Part shown: piece by piece, positions 10,192 to 22,220 of the stretch
Layout of the letters: each line of letters begins with the position of its first letter
Position numbering within the stretch: the first letter of the stretch is position 1
DNA from: Wurfbainia villosa
Lineage: Eukaryota; Streptophyta; Magnoliopsida; Zingiberales; Zingiberaceae
NCBI GenBank assembly: GCA_025175895.1
Contig: CM045989.1
Coordinates: 19,275,928 to 19,339,927, forward strand
Direction: 5' to 3'
Length of the DNA: 64,000 nucleotides
Translations under genes and position numbers: made by a program
Notes under the pieces: model-generated
What the model was told of the DNA's origin: nothing
Database searches by the model: none
What the model saw: only the letters and a program-made list of their open reading frames with translations

Positions 10192-11500
10192 GTGGTATCA
10201 GAGCCCAGGTTGTGTTTCGACATAATCGTAAAAATGGTTTTGCGATAGTCATAATGTATTTCTGGAAGTTTTCTAAATTTTAGAAATTTAGAAGTATTTA
10301 TGGAAATTTTTCAATTTTGGAAAGTCTAGAAGTATTTATGGAAATCTTCCACTTTTGGAAAGTTGGAAGTATTTATGGAAATTGATATTTTCCATAAATA
10401 AAATATTTGATTAGATTCTGGAAATTTGTTTCCTAATTTAATCATAATTTGATTTGGGAAATCAAATCTTAAAATATTTTATTTCCATAAGTAGTTTTAA
10501 TGATTTAGGAAATTGGTTTCCTAAATAGATTTTCCTTAATCAAATAATTCCATGAATAAAATATGTGATTAGATTTGAAAATTTGTTTCCTAATTTAATT
10601 ATGATTTGATTTGGAGAATCAAATCTTAAACATATTTTATTTCCATAAATAGTTATGACATATAAGGAAATATATACATGACATAATTGTATGCCATGTA
10701 ATTGCATTAGATGCATAACATTGTGCCATGCGTGTCGTGACATGTAGATGTATGTCATGTATGCCATGCCATGTAGATAATAGTTATTTGCATGCAAAGA
10801 GGATGAGACATAAAAACCCTTAATCAATATTAAAGCCTACACCTTCCATTAATATGGTTAGAACCAGAGTTCTGTTTCTTGTTTGGGTTGTTGGACTCTC
10901 TCAAGCCCTCGAACCTGAATATGTTCAAACCATGGAATAGTTTAATACTAATATGGTAAGAGTCAGAGGTCAATCGTTAGCTTTGGTTGTTGGACTCTCT
11001 CCAAGCTGGGCTAATTGGTTGAATGCACTCTAACCATATTAAAACTATGTCCTGATTAATGGGTTGGCTTTAACCTGGAGCATCGGTTTGTTGGACTCTC
11101 TCCAAGGTCGATGTAAAGGGAGGTGAAGTTGGGTGCTATGCATATGATGCATACTTGTTAATGTGTTAACAACCCGATGTATGTGTGAACATTCAAATAG
11201 TTGATAGCACATTGTGATAGTTGCATATACGTGATATGCAATCGGTATAGATGATACCTACCGTCGTAGTTATGAATGGCTTGTTGGACTCTCTCCAAGG
11301 TTGTTCATAACTATGATGGATATCAGCCCATTCGGAGATGGACCTACAATCTCCCGAAGTGATTTTGGGGTTTTTGAAATTCGAAAAATGAATGGGATTT
11401 ATAAATGTATATTGATGCATTTTAAAATCATCTTTCTCATATATGCTCGTTTTGTATTTCTAAGTTAATATATTGATCATGATGTGTTTGAATTTGCGTT
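10192..11500 (+). other. PBS and long leader of element A
   Basis: GTGGTATCAGAGCCCA at 10192 is the tRNA-Met PBS. About 1.3 kb of AT-rich leader follows. It contains repeated blocks around AGTATTTATGGAAAT (10285-10385), runs rich in CATG (10680-10790), and four copies of a short hairpin (see separate entry). No conserved protein is seen. K has the same leader layout at 29239-30393. Confidence 0.75.
10891..11299 (+). repeat. Four dispersed hairpins in the leader of A
   Basis: TTGGACTCTCTCCAAG (arms TTGGA and TCCAA) occurs at 10990, 11091 and 11284, with a one-base-shorter copy at 10891. Each is preceded by TTG or TTGT. K has the equivalents at 29804, 29907, 30008 and 30201 with loop CTCAC in place of CTCTC. 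The arms are conserved and the loop differs. A role in RNA packaging or dimerisation is conjecture. Confidence 0.7.
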
Positions 11501-11556
11501 CCATTTTGGATTCAAATAAATTGACTGGGCCGAACTTCTTGGACTAGCTTAGAAAC

Positions 11557-12150
11557 TTGAGAATTGTTCTCAAGGTGGAAAAGCTTGCGTATGTCCTCGA
11601 AGCGCCTCTTCCCGCCCATCCTAGTGACAATGCAACTCTGGACCAATTGTTGGCCTATCAGAAACATGTGAGTGATTCTGAACAAATGAGTTGCATCATG
11701 CTAGCCACGATGGAACCCAAGCTACGAAAGCAGCATGAGCATATGGATGCTCATGTCGTAGTCCTTCATCTTTGTGAGTTGGTTGATGAGCAAGTGAGAT
11801 TCGAAAGGTTCGAAGTCTCAAAGCTCCTCTTCACCTCTGAGATGCTAGAAGGTTCGTCTGTGGTACTGCTCAATATGCTGAAGACTGTGGAGTCTTATGA
11901 GAAGCATGAGCAGGGGACGGTGCTGTTAGTTGATTCCTCGAAGAAAGGTTCTAAGAGGAAGTCAAAGGAACAGCAAAAGGGAAAGAAGAGAAGGGCTAAG
12001 AAGGTAGAACTAGCACAAAAGGAAACTTGCCATCATTATGGCAAGGAGAGCCATTTGCGAAGAAAGTGCAAGATTTATCTTGAGTCCGTGAAGAAGGATA
12101 AGGCATCGGATGCCCCATCTTCTTCCGAAAACTTCGTTATTGATTGTCAT
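11557..12150 (+). pseudogene. Gag remnant of element A
   Basis: Copia Gag. Open from 11557; the true start upstream is spoiled by a stop (TAG after FLD). Landmarks: YVLEAPLP, a capsid core with LMLATMEPKLRKQHEHMD, and a basic linker rich in KKGSKRKSKEQ. The zinc knuckle reads CHHYGKESHLRRKC, so the second cysteine has become tyrosine. Between EGSSVV and LLNMLKTVE the central capsid segment (about 60-70 residues in D's Gag) is missing. K lacks the same segment with the same junction. The frame continues directly into the protease, as expected for a single copia gag-pol frame. Confidence 0.8.
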
Positions 12151-15140
12151 TCTATTTCCTCAAACACTTGGGTATTGGATACTGGGTGTGGCTCACATAT
12201 ATGTGTAATGACATACATGGGCTAAGGAATAGAAGAAGACTCGTCAAGGGGAGAGTCAAATTTACGTGTTGGGAATGGAGCAACGGTTGCTGCACTCGCC
12301 ATCGGAACGTATTTGTTGAAACTCCCTGTAGGACTTGTCTTAGAACTGGACAATTGCTTTTATATTCCTTTGTTGATAAAGAACATCATTTATATTTCTT
12401 GTTTAAATAGAAATGGTTTCCATTTGACGTTTAGTAACAATTGTTGTTACATAACTTTGAATGGGGTTCTTTATGGGACTGGAACTTTAAGCAATGGTAT
12501 TTATACGTTGGACGTATCCAGTGACATTTGCAATATCGAAGCGAGCAACAAGAGTGCTCGAAAGGATAATCAAATAGACTCCTATATGTGGCATTGTCGT
12601 CTTGGCCATATAAGCAAGAAACGCATGTCCGAATTACACCGATGTGGAATTCTGGAATCGTTTGAATTGGATTCATACGATACATGCGAATCATGCTTAA
12701 AAGGCAAGATGACTAAGTTACCTTTTACTGGAAAAGGTGAACGAGTGGGAGAGTTACTAGGTCTAATACATACTGATATATGTGGACCTATGTCAACTCA
12801 AGCATTAGGAGGCTATAACTACTTCATTATCTTCACCGATGATCACTCACGGTTTGGGTATGTGTTCTTGATGAAACACAAGTCTGAAGCCTTTGAAAGG
12901 TTCAAAGAATTCAGAAATGAAGTAGAGAAACAACATGACAAGAGTATTAAAATACTTCGATCGGATCGAGGTGGTGAATACTTAAGTCAAGAGTTTCTTG
13001 ATTATCTAAGAGACAATGGCATATTGTCTCAATGGACTCCGCCATATACACCCTGACATAATGGTGCATCCGAGGCGTACTTAGGACCTTGTTGGACATG
13101 GTCGGTCAATGATGAATCATCTCGACTCTTCCCAAGTCCTTTTGGGGTTATGCACTTCATACATTTGTTTACTTGTTAAGCAGAATGCCTACAGGTAGTC
13201 TCAACTACTCCATATGAGATATGGAATAGTAAGAAACCTCATTTATCTTACTTGAAGATATGGGGTTGTCTGCTTATGTGAAGCCAATTTATATCGACAA
13301 ATTGGATGCTAAGTCGATAAATGTCTATTTATTGGATACCCTAAGGAAATAAGGGGTTACCAATTCTATCATCTGTGGAACAAAGGTGTTTGTTTGAGGC
13401 ATCTTTGTGTTTCTAGAGAAAGAGTTTCTCTTGCAAGAAAGCAGTGGAGTGTCGTCGAGCTTGAGGCTCAGACTCAAATAGACATTGATGAGATACAGTG
13501 AAGCATAACTGAGACAACTCATAGTGATGAGAAATCATTTGGACCTATTGTAACACCACATCTTCGTAGATCTGGTAGAACACGCAATATTCACGAGAGA
13601 TATGGATTTCTCGTAAGTGAATCGAGCGGCGTGTTACTCATTGATGATGAGAGCCTACGTTATGAAGAAGTCTTGACAAGTTCGAGAAAGGGATAAGTGG
13701 CTTGATGCCATGAAGTGGAAATGGATTCCATGTCTGAAAACCAAGTTTGGAACTTGGTTGACCCACTGAAGGCATAAAGCCTATAGGGTGCAAGTGGGTT
13801 TTCAAGAAGCGACATGGATGGTAATGTGATTACCTATAAGGCTAGATTGGTGGCGAAGGATATCGTCAAAAGCAAGGTGTTGATTATGGCGAAACCTATT
13901 ACTTTGTAGCTATGCTTAAATCCATTCGGATGCTCTGGCCATAGCGGCTCATTATGATTATGAGATATGGCGGATGGATGTAAACAGCTTTCCTTAATGG
14001 AAACTTGCTCGAGGCGTGTATATGATACTGACTGAGGTTTCACATCGGTTGATAAAACCAAGGTATGCAAGTGCGGCGATCCATTTATGGATTGAAGCAA
14101 GCATCGAGAGCTGGAATATCCGTTTTGATGAGACAATCAAAAGGTTTGATTTCTCACAAAATCGAACGAACCTTGTGTGTACAAGAAGGTTAGTAGAGTG
14201 CGATCGTGTTCCTAGTATTGTATGTCGATGACATACTACTTATAGGAAGCGATGTTTCAATCTTCTGATCAGTGAAGGTTTGGTTATCCAAGACATTCTC
14301 CATGAAAGACACAGGAGAAGCAACCTACATCCTCGGGATTAAGATCTATAGAGATAGATCGAAACGGTTGCTTGGTCTTTCGCAGTCTACATATATAGAC
14401 CGAGTGCTAAAGAGGTTTAGCATGTCGGAATCCAAGAAAGGTTTCTTACCCATCGGGCATGGGGTACACCTTTCGAAGTCTATGTGTCCGCCGAGAAGGC
14501 GAGAGGATTTGCATGAGTAAGATTCCTATCATAATAGGATCTATCATGTATGCTATGTTATGTCACGAGGCCCGATGTATCATATGCTCACGAGTGTCAC
14601 GGCGGATGCGATCCCGATCGAGGAATGGATCATTGGGTATTAAGGCGATCCTTAAGTACTTGAGAAGAACTAAGGATGTGTTCTAATATATGGAGAAGGG
14701 GACATGGTGATACGGGTATCTGGATGCGGCTTCGAGACGGACAAGGATGATTCAGTCTCGATGCGGATCGTGTTCACCTTGAATGGGCGCGATGAGTTGG
14801 AAAAGTTCCAAACAAGATGTAGCGGATTCTACCCTGAGGCGAGAATATATTGCGGCGGAGCGTGAAAGGCGGTTTGGATCAAGAAGTTCGTTCATGAACT
14901 TGGTGTGATTCCGGCCATTGTTGAAGCAATACTGGTCTACTACGACAACAATGGAGCAATTGCACAGGCGAAAGAGCCAAGGTCTCATCAACGATCCAAA
15001 CATGTGCTTCGCGCTATCATCTTATCAGAGAGATCATCAGTAGGAACGAAATACAAATCGAGAAAATTCCCACTGAAAGGAACTTAGCGGATCCTTTGAC
15101 TAAAGCATTACCTCAAAGTAAGTTTGAGGGTCATGTTAGA
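12150..15140 (+). pseudogene. Pol remnant of element A (PR-INT-RT-RNaseH)
   Basis: The protease keeps LDTGCGSHIC at 12175-12204, followed by a pair of compensating frameshifts. The open piece 12313-13056 contains GAG-pre-integrase (MWHCRLGHISKKRM, CESCLKGKM) and integrase with the first two acidic residues (HTDICGP, RSDRGGEY), then a stop before the catalytic glutamate. After 13057 the RT and RNase H are recognisable only in short pieces: YVDDILLIGSD near 14220, FSMKDTGEATYILGIKIYRDRS near 14295-14350, and YDNNGAIAQAKEPRSHQRSKH near 14941-15000. Many small deletions cause the frameshifts. Ordinary decay after insertion hardly fits LTRs this similar. Confidence 0.82.
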
Positions 15141-15190
15141 GCTTATGGTATTGGATACCGTAGCGATTGGCATTAGGCCAAGTGGGAGTC

Positions 15191-17407
15191 TGTTAGTAAT
15201 ATATGAGAGATGTCCTAAGGCAATCGCCTTATGTATGAACCATTTATATGATAAATGAAGATTCACTATTTGAGTATACATGTTTTATGTATTTGATTGG
15301 ATCTTAAACTCATTTACTGAATGTCCACGATACGATTCACAGCATGAGAGAATTTGTGATTGGATCACAACTAGTGAGTATCTCTACATGTGTAATTGTG
15401 ATGTATCGGAATTATCCCTAGTCGATGAATTGATGGATCTGGACACAAACAATTCTGTTGAGACAAGCACGAGGTATACTCCTTGGTGTATCCAAGCAGC
15501 TGATTCTCACTGGCTGGAGACATAGTGATGTCCGGAGTTAATCGTGGATGCTAGTTATGGTAACTAGTTCATTGGAGTGACCAGCCGTAAAACTTCATAT
15601 GGTTCTCTGCATATATAGATATGTCAATGAAGTTCTTACTGTGGCTTAAGTGCGATGTTCCTTTGACTTGCGGTATTCAAGTCATCTTGATCATGGAGAC
15701 TTATGCTTTGACATCTTAAGCAAACATCTCCGAGGAGATGTGGACCCGGGATGATTGGGTATAAGTCGAAGTGATCAAAGGTGTTTGAATAGCCTATAAA
15801 GGATTCACCACTCCTTGCGAGGAGATGTATACCCATGGCCTCTCGTCGGATTGTTACTAAAGTCTTTGGCCAAAGCATTACATGTTTAGAGTAAAGTACT
15901 CTTCGATACATGTGGAGTAACTAGAATCCGTAGGACGAGGAAATGATACTTGGGCTAGGTGTGACGTAGTCAGCCTAGTGGGGACTGACACAATAGACCA
16001 TGTCCTGAACCAAGTGGGTATAAGATGAGTGAAGGGAATGGGGCACGATTCATTTGAGCTATCAAGGGTTTCAGAAATAGTTCTGGATCAACCGTTGATC
16101 TTTTCGGTTAATTGGGGATCATGATGTACTACTAGGTGCCACTCATGATCGTTCTATAATTAATGGTTAATTATAGACGACCAACATAAACCGAGAACCT
16201 ATTTGGTCACACGCACAACGAGTGTAATCCAAAGGATTTAAAACGAGCTTGAGAATGGGATTCTCAGACCGAGAGAAACTATGTTTGGTTGGACCAAACA
16301 TAAAGCGAGCATGAAATTGTTTCAGTCGCAATGGAAGCGTGGATGGGCTGCGTCTTATGAAGACGTAATGGATGGACCAAAATGGTTTGGTTCTAATCCA
16401 ATGGATGAGAATAAACCAAATGGTTTGGTTTATATTAAACGAATGAACCAAAGGTTGGTTCGGTTCGTTTTAACTTAAAATAAACCATCATGGTTTGGTT
16501 TATTTTAACTTATCTTAATGAAGCGGGTTAACGGGCTTTATGGATATGATCCATTAACCATTAAGAGAATTAGTTCTCTATAAAATAGGGCTTAAACCCT
16601 AACCCTAACACCCAATGAAGAGTTGCGGCCCAATCAAGAGTTGTCGCCCACCCTTGTTGGTGAATTCGGCGCCCAACCCTAAGTGGCCGCCGCCCATCCT
16701 TTGTGCCGCCATCCAAGTCATTGCCGGTGACCAAGCTTCAGCCGGTGAACCTCCGGCGACCCTCCGGTGATCTCCTATAGGTTTGGCATCAAGGTGAGGC
16801 TTTTCTCTCCTTGTTTTGGCCGGCGCCTACTCCTCCACCAAGCTGTCCACTGACGGCTTTTTCTCCTCTCGTCGGGCGTCGTTTGGGACGACGGTTAGTG
16901 CTCCGACAGCGGCTAACTTACCGGGGATTTGATCTCCGGTAATCCTCTGAGGTGGAGGACGAAGGATTCGTCAAACGGTTGACGAATACCTCTCCGGAGA
17001 AGCGAGTTTTGAGAACTCGTTTTTGATCCGAATTTGGATTCGGATCGTGATCATCTCTCGATCACGTCGTCTTCAACACGAGGCTAGTAACCCGTACGAA
17101 GACGAAGCTCGTGACTTAGCGAAGTCATCCCGAGGAGCTCGGCATGGATACGGATAGAGACGATTCTTACGAGGATCGTTCCGGTTGATGCCGTTCCCGC
17201 TACACGTCATACGGAAGGTATAACGTAGTTTAATTTCCTTTTATTGCAATTTTAATTTACGGTTATGTCTACACTTGTTGTAATAGCATGCGTGTGTTGT
17301 GTGTGTTGTAATAAATAGGAGTATTTATTATTTTTATTGCTTCCGCTGTGCTCATGTTTACGAAACATGATCGAACACACACACGCCGCGGTGCTGGAAA
17401 CCCAACA
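15191..17407 (+). repeat. 3' LTR of element A
   Basis: 2217 bp starting TGTTAGTAATATATGAG, uninterrupted, preceded by purine-rich CCAAGTGGGAGTC. TATA-like TCTATAAAATAG near 16577 and telo-box AAACCCTAACCCTAAC near 16594 match the 5' LTR. It ends AACCCAACA and is followed by the duplicated ttgta and the rest of solo LTR C. Confidence 0.92.
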
Positions 17408-17710
17408 TTGTAATCCATTGTACGAGGTTTCTCCAGCTCCGACTTGTTGTCGAGAAGGAGTTTATTGCTTAGTGGTGTGTGATTGGCATCACTAGGGTTC
17501 GTTTGAGCCCAATCCGTGGAGTAGGAACCATGCGGTTCCGAACCACGTTATATCCTTGTGTTCGTGATTGTATCTTTCGTTATTGCTTTTATTATTTCTA
17601 TTCCGCTGCGCATAACGAGTTTTGTAGAGACGATCGCGAACGAATTCCATCTTCGTACGAATTCAACGCTATTCACCCCCCTCTAGTGGCGTCAAATCCC
17701 CAACAAACAA

Positions 17711-18317
17711 TACTTGGTTTTATGTTGTATATGTGATACATGTGATGCTTGTATATTTGATGCATGCGTAGTTAGTTGTCACAAAATTAGGTCACTTATT
17801 ATATGCCTACCAAAGTTTAATACTTACTATTACCTTGTTCAATCATAGCACGTTTGCTAAAGCAAAGTGACTCGATTTACCTCGGTAAAGTACGACAGGA
17901 CAATCGTGATGTTCGACTATTAAACCTTGGGTTTAACTTAACTAAGCTCTCTCAAATTAGATTGATGAACTTAGAGGCATAGCAAATATAGGATATCTAC
18001 CTACATTATACAAATCTTGGGCGATTAGCCAAAGCTAACTCAAGATGAGTGGTAATTTAGAAAGATATCTCATGCGATGGGCAAAATGAACAAATAATGT
18101 CGTTCATATAGATATACAAGAGTTACATTAGTTGTAATTGGTACAAGTTACCTACCTAACTTATACGAGTCTTGGGCGATCAGCCAAAGCTAACTCAAGA
18201 TGTGGTATAATATGGATATTGTCCCACTTTGTGACTAATGGGAGAATCATTTAGTTAAAGGCCTAATTAAATGATTGAAATATGATACATTTCTGCATTT
18301 CTGTATTATAGATCATC
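17711..18317 (+). other. Leader of element D
   Basis: Untranslated leader between D's PBS (75-88) and gag, resuming after solo LTR C. It contains two copies of an inverted repeat, ATCTTGGGCGATTAGCC with a matching CAAGAT arm (18014-18046), and a second at 18170-18201. No protein is recognisable. It ends just before the gag ATG at 18318. Confidence 0.65.
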
Positions 18318-19134
18318 ATGTCATCAAATACGTCGAATGCACTCTCTCTGCGATCTGTCCTTGATAAGGACAAGCTCAGTCGAGCTAATTTCCTGAATTG
18401 GTACAGGAACTTGAGGATAGTCCTTAAACAAGAACACAAATTGTATGTCCTAGAGCAGTCCATTCCTGAACAACCCACCCCTACGATCACTCGTGCTAAC
18501 AAGGATGCTTATAAGAAGCATCAAGATGACACACTGGATGTATCATGCCTTATGCTTGCCACCATAAACTCTGAGCTTCAGAAGCAACATGAGAACATGG
18601 ATGTCTATGATATGGTTGAGCATCTAAAATAACTATACCAGGGACAAGCAAGGCACGAGAGATACGAAGTGTCAAAGGCCTTGTTTCAATGCAAGATGCA
18701 AGAAGGAACTCCCATAGGCACTCATGTACTCAAGATGATTGTGTACGTTGAGAACCTAGTGAGATTGGGATTTCCATTAGGCCAAGAGATGGCCACTGAC
18801 CTTGTTTTGCAGTCACTGCCAGAAGGCTACAGTCAATTTGTCATGAACTACAACATGAATGAAATTGATAAGCATTTACCTGAGATACTGAGCATGTTGC
18901 GAACTGCTGAACTCAACCTTAAGAAGGCAAAGCCTAGTACCGTTTTGATGGTGAACAAAGGCAAAGACAAAGGCAAGCAGAAGCCTAAAGGTAAGGGTAA
19001 GACCCGAGCCAAAGGCAAAGGCAAGGCAAATGCATTAAAACCTAAAGGAGGGGGTGTCTAAGGAGGGGAATGCCTCCACTGTGGTGAGACCGGGTATTGG
19101 AAGAGAAACTGCAAGTTATACCTGGAAGAGAAGT
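18318..19134 (+). pseudogene. Gag remnant of element D
   Basis: Copia Gag in one frame from ATG 18318, with in-frame stops at 18630-18632 and 19059-19061. Order: N-terminal LSRANFLNWYRNLRIVL, capsid core (MLATINSELQKQHENMD; LVLQSLPEGYSQFVMNYNMN), a Lys/Gly-rich basic stretch, and a zinc knuckle at about 19073-19114. The knuckle reads CLHCGETGYWKRNC: the metal-binding histidine is tyrosine. D retains the central capsid segment that A and K lack, which makes it the useful comparison. It cannot give a full Gag. Confidence 0.85.
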
Positions 19135-19185
19135 GAGACTTCTGAATCAGGTATATAAGTTATCAAAGTCAATTTATCTATCTCG

Positions 19186-22100
19186 TCTTCTTGGGTATTA
19201 GATACCGACTATGCTTCTCACATTTGTACCAATGTGTAGGGCCTTCGAAAGAATAGATCATTGATGAAGGGCGAAGTGGACCTGCGGGTAGGCAATGGAG
19301 CAAAAGTTTTCGCCATCACTATAGGGGCATATTCCTTATCTTTGCCCACTGGCCTTATCTTAGAACTAGAAGAATATTATTATGTGTATGCCTTGACTAA
19401 AAACATTATCTCTATTTCTTGTTCAGACAAGAAAGGTTTTTCATTTGTAATAAAGGATAAGTGTTGTTCCATTTATTTAAATGATATGTTTTTTTGTAGT
19501 GCACACCTTGTGAATTGTCTCTATCTTCTAGATCTTGAAACCCCAGTCTATAACATAAATACCAAACGGTTCAAATCTAATGATCTGAACCAAACATATC
19601 TCTGGCATTGTCACCTGGGTCACATAAATGAGAGTCGCATATCCCAGCTCTATAAGGATGGATTACTGGACTCATTTGATTTTGAATTATATGAGACATG
19701 TGAATCCTTTCTTCTAGGCAAGATTACCAAGACTCCATTTAGTGGACATGGTGAACGAACTACTGATTTGTTAAACTCATACATACTGATGTATGTGGGC
19801 CTTTCAATGTAGCAGCTAGAGGAGACTATCAGTACTTCATTACTTTTATTGATGCTTTCAGTAGATATAGATATGTGTATCTTATGAGACACAAATCTGA
19901 ATCCTTTGAAAAATTCAAAGAATTCAAGAATGAAGTACAAAACCAACTTGGTAAGAGTATAAAAGTACTTCGATCAGATCGAGGTGGGGAATACCTTAGC
20001 CAAGATTTTCATGACTATCTCGTTGAGTTTGTGATTAGATCTCAGCTCACTCCACCTGGAACACCACAGTGGAACGGTGTATCAGAAAGAAGAAATCATA
20101 CATTATTAGATATGGTACGATCCATGATGAGTCACACAAATCTTCCTTCTTTCTTCTGGGGATATGCTTTAGAGACAGCTGCTTTCATACTTAATCGCAT
20201 CCCATCTAAGGCAGTCATAAAGACACCATATGCGATATGGACTGGGTAGAGTCCCAAGATGTCTTTTATGAAGATTTAGGGTTGTGAGGCTTATGTTCGA
20301 CGTCAAGTCTCTGACAAACTAGGCCCCAAATCAAATAAGTGCTACTTTGTAGGATATTTTAAGGAAATGAAATGATATTACTTCTACAATCTCACACAAG
20401 GCAAAGTGTTTGTCACTAGAAATGGAGTATTTCTAGAAAGAGAGTTCATTTCTAGAAGAACCAGTGGGAGTAAAATAAATCTTGAAGAAATTCAAGATAA
20501 AGATAGCACTGAGATGGAAGTTGAACAGGCACCACAAAGTATTGTGGATGATGAGATTGTTGCACAAGAAGTTGTAGAGCAACAACCTGTTCAAGTAGAC
20601 CAACCTCTTTGCAGATCTGATAGGATATGTCATTAGCCTGAGAAATATTCATTTCTCTTGTCTGACAATGATGACGTTATGCTTGTTGAGTTGAACGAGC
20701 CTACATCCTATCAGGAAGTTGTGATGAGCCCAGATTCTGAGAAATGGCTAGAGGCCATGAAATCCGAAATGGAATCCATGTACACTAACCAAGTATGGAC
20801 TTTGGTTGATCCACCTGAAGGGGTCAAACCCATTGGGTGTAAGTGGGTCTTTAAGAGAAAGACTGACATGAATGGTCTTATGCATACCTATAAAAGGCGA
20901 TTGGTAGCTAAAGGTTTCAAGCAGATTCATGGTATTGACTAAGATGATACTTTTTCACCAGTTGCAATGTTTAAGTCTATTTGGATCATGCTTGCTATTG
21001 TAGCTTACCACGATTATGAGATCTGACAAATGGATGTCAAAACTGCATTTCTGAATGGAAACCTCCTCGAGGATGTGTACATGACTCAACCTGAGGGTTT
21101 TGTAGATCTAACGCATGCTGGTAAGGTATGAAAGCTGCAAAGGTCCATTTATGGTTTAAAGCAAGCATCTAGAAGCTGGACCCTGTGTCTACAAGAGGGT
21201 TAGTGGGAGCATAGTTATCTTTCTTATCTTGTATGTTGATGACATACTTCTCATTGGAAATGACATCTTTACGCTACAGTCTGTGAAGACTTGGCTTGGG
21301 AATTGTTTCTCAATGAAGGACTTTGGTGAAGCAGCCTACATTTTAGGCATTAAGATCTATAGAGATAGATCTAAGAGATTGCTTGGCTAAAGTGTAAGTG
21401 CATACATTGACAAGGTGCTTAAACATTTTGCCATGCAGAATTCCAAGAAGAGATTTTTGCTAATGTCACATGTTGTGAGCCTTTCGAAGGCTCAATGCCC
21501 TTCTTCTAAGGAAGAAAGGGAACATATGGATCAGATCCCTTATGCATCTGCTATAGGGTCTATTATGTATGTCATGTTATGCACTCGTCTTGATGTCTCG
21601 TATGCTTTAAGCATGACGAGCAGGTACCAGTTGGATCCAGGTGAGTCACTGGACAGTCGTCAAGAATATTCTTAAGTACTTGAGAAGAACTAAAGAATAT
21701 TACTTGATATTTAGAGGCAATGAGGAGCTCGCTGTAAAGGGTTACAGCAATGCTAGCTTCCAAACGGACAAGGACAATTATAGATCGCAATCAGGGTATG
21801 TCTTTTGTTTAAATGGTGGTGTTGTGAGTTGGAAGAGTTCAAAGCAAGACACAGTCGCAGATTCTACTACAGATGTTAAGTATATTGCTGCTTTAGATGC
21901 GGCAAAGGAGGCTGTTTGGATCAGGAAGTTTGTTTCTGAGCTTGGTGTAGTTCCTAGCATCGTGAGCCCTATAGAGCTTTATTGTGACAACAACGGGGCT
22001 ATAGGACAAGCTAAGGAACCTCGTTCTCACCAACGTTCCAAACATATACTACGACGATATCACCTCATTCAAGAGATCATCAATAGAGGAGATGTGCGAA

Positions 22101-22220
22101 TATGAAGAGTAGATATTGATGCTAACATTGTGAATCCCTTGACTAAGGCTTTAGTACAGAGGAAGCATGATGGTTATACTAGGTCATTGGGTCTTAGAGA
22201 TTACAGTGATTGGCACTAGT
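19186..22220 (+). pseudogene. Pol remnant of element D (PR-INT-RT-RNaseH)
   Basis: Copia polyprotein. Protease: LDTDYASHIC at 19198, where the catalytic DTG is DTD. GAG-pre-integrase: LWHCHLGHINE, with the last zinc cysteine pair changed (CESFLLGK). Integrase (about 19770-20250): RSDRGGEYLS and NGVSERRNH are kept, but a frame break precedes and a stop follows. RT (about 20660-21400): EKWLEAMKSEMESMY, WTLVDPPEGVKPIGCKWVFK, then stops including YEI-stop-QMDVK near 21027 and a deletion near 21180; LYVDDILLIGND near 21231 is kept. RNase H (21641-22105): TTEAEY has become TTDVKY, and YCDNNGAIGQA is kept. The trailing sequence ends beside the purine-rich GCTAGTGGGAGAT. Confidence 0.88.

Larger units (their letters stand above)
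1462..17407 (+). mobile_element. Copia element A, complete with both LTRs, TSD ttgta
   Basis: Starts TGTTAGTAATATATGAG at 1462 and ends AACCCAACA at 17407. The target duplication ttgta is at 1457-1461 and 17408-17412, inside solo LTR C. Without the nested B element it is about 9.4 kb: 5' LTR about 2221 bp, interior 10192-15190, 3' LTR 2217 bp. The interior has a tRNA-Met PBS, a long leader, and gag and pol that are heavily frameshifted. It is the sister of K (27011 onward) and shares with it a large Gag deletion. The LTR pair is very similar (about 98% by eye) although the coding part is broken. Confidence 0.9.
102..17705 (+). mobile_element. Solo LTR C (split by element A), TSD aacaa
   Basis: A single LTR starting TGTTGGTGCAATCGG at 102 and ending CCCAACA at 17705. 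Removing element A (1462-17407) and its duplicated ttgta leaves about 1653 bp. The flanks 97-101 and 17706-17710 are both aacaa, so this is a complete insertion reduced to one LTR, presumably by recombination between its two LTRs, before A jumped in. Its relatives are the LTR of element I (44489-45979), with the same start, hairpin repeats and terminal CACCCCCCTCTAG block, and more distantly F and B. It carries no coding sequence. It sits in D's leader, 28 bp after D's LTR end. Confidence 0.88.
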
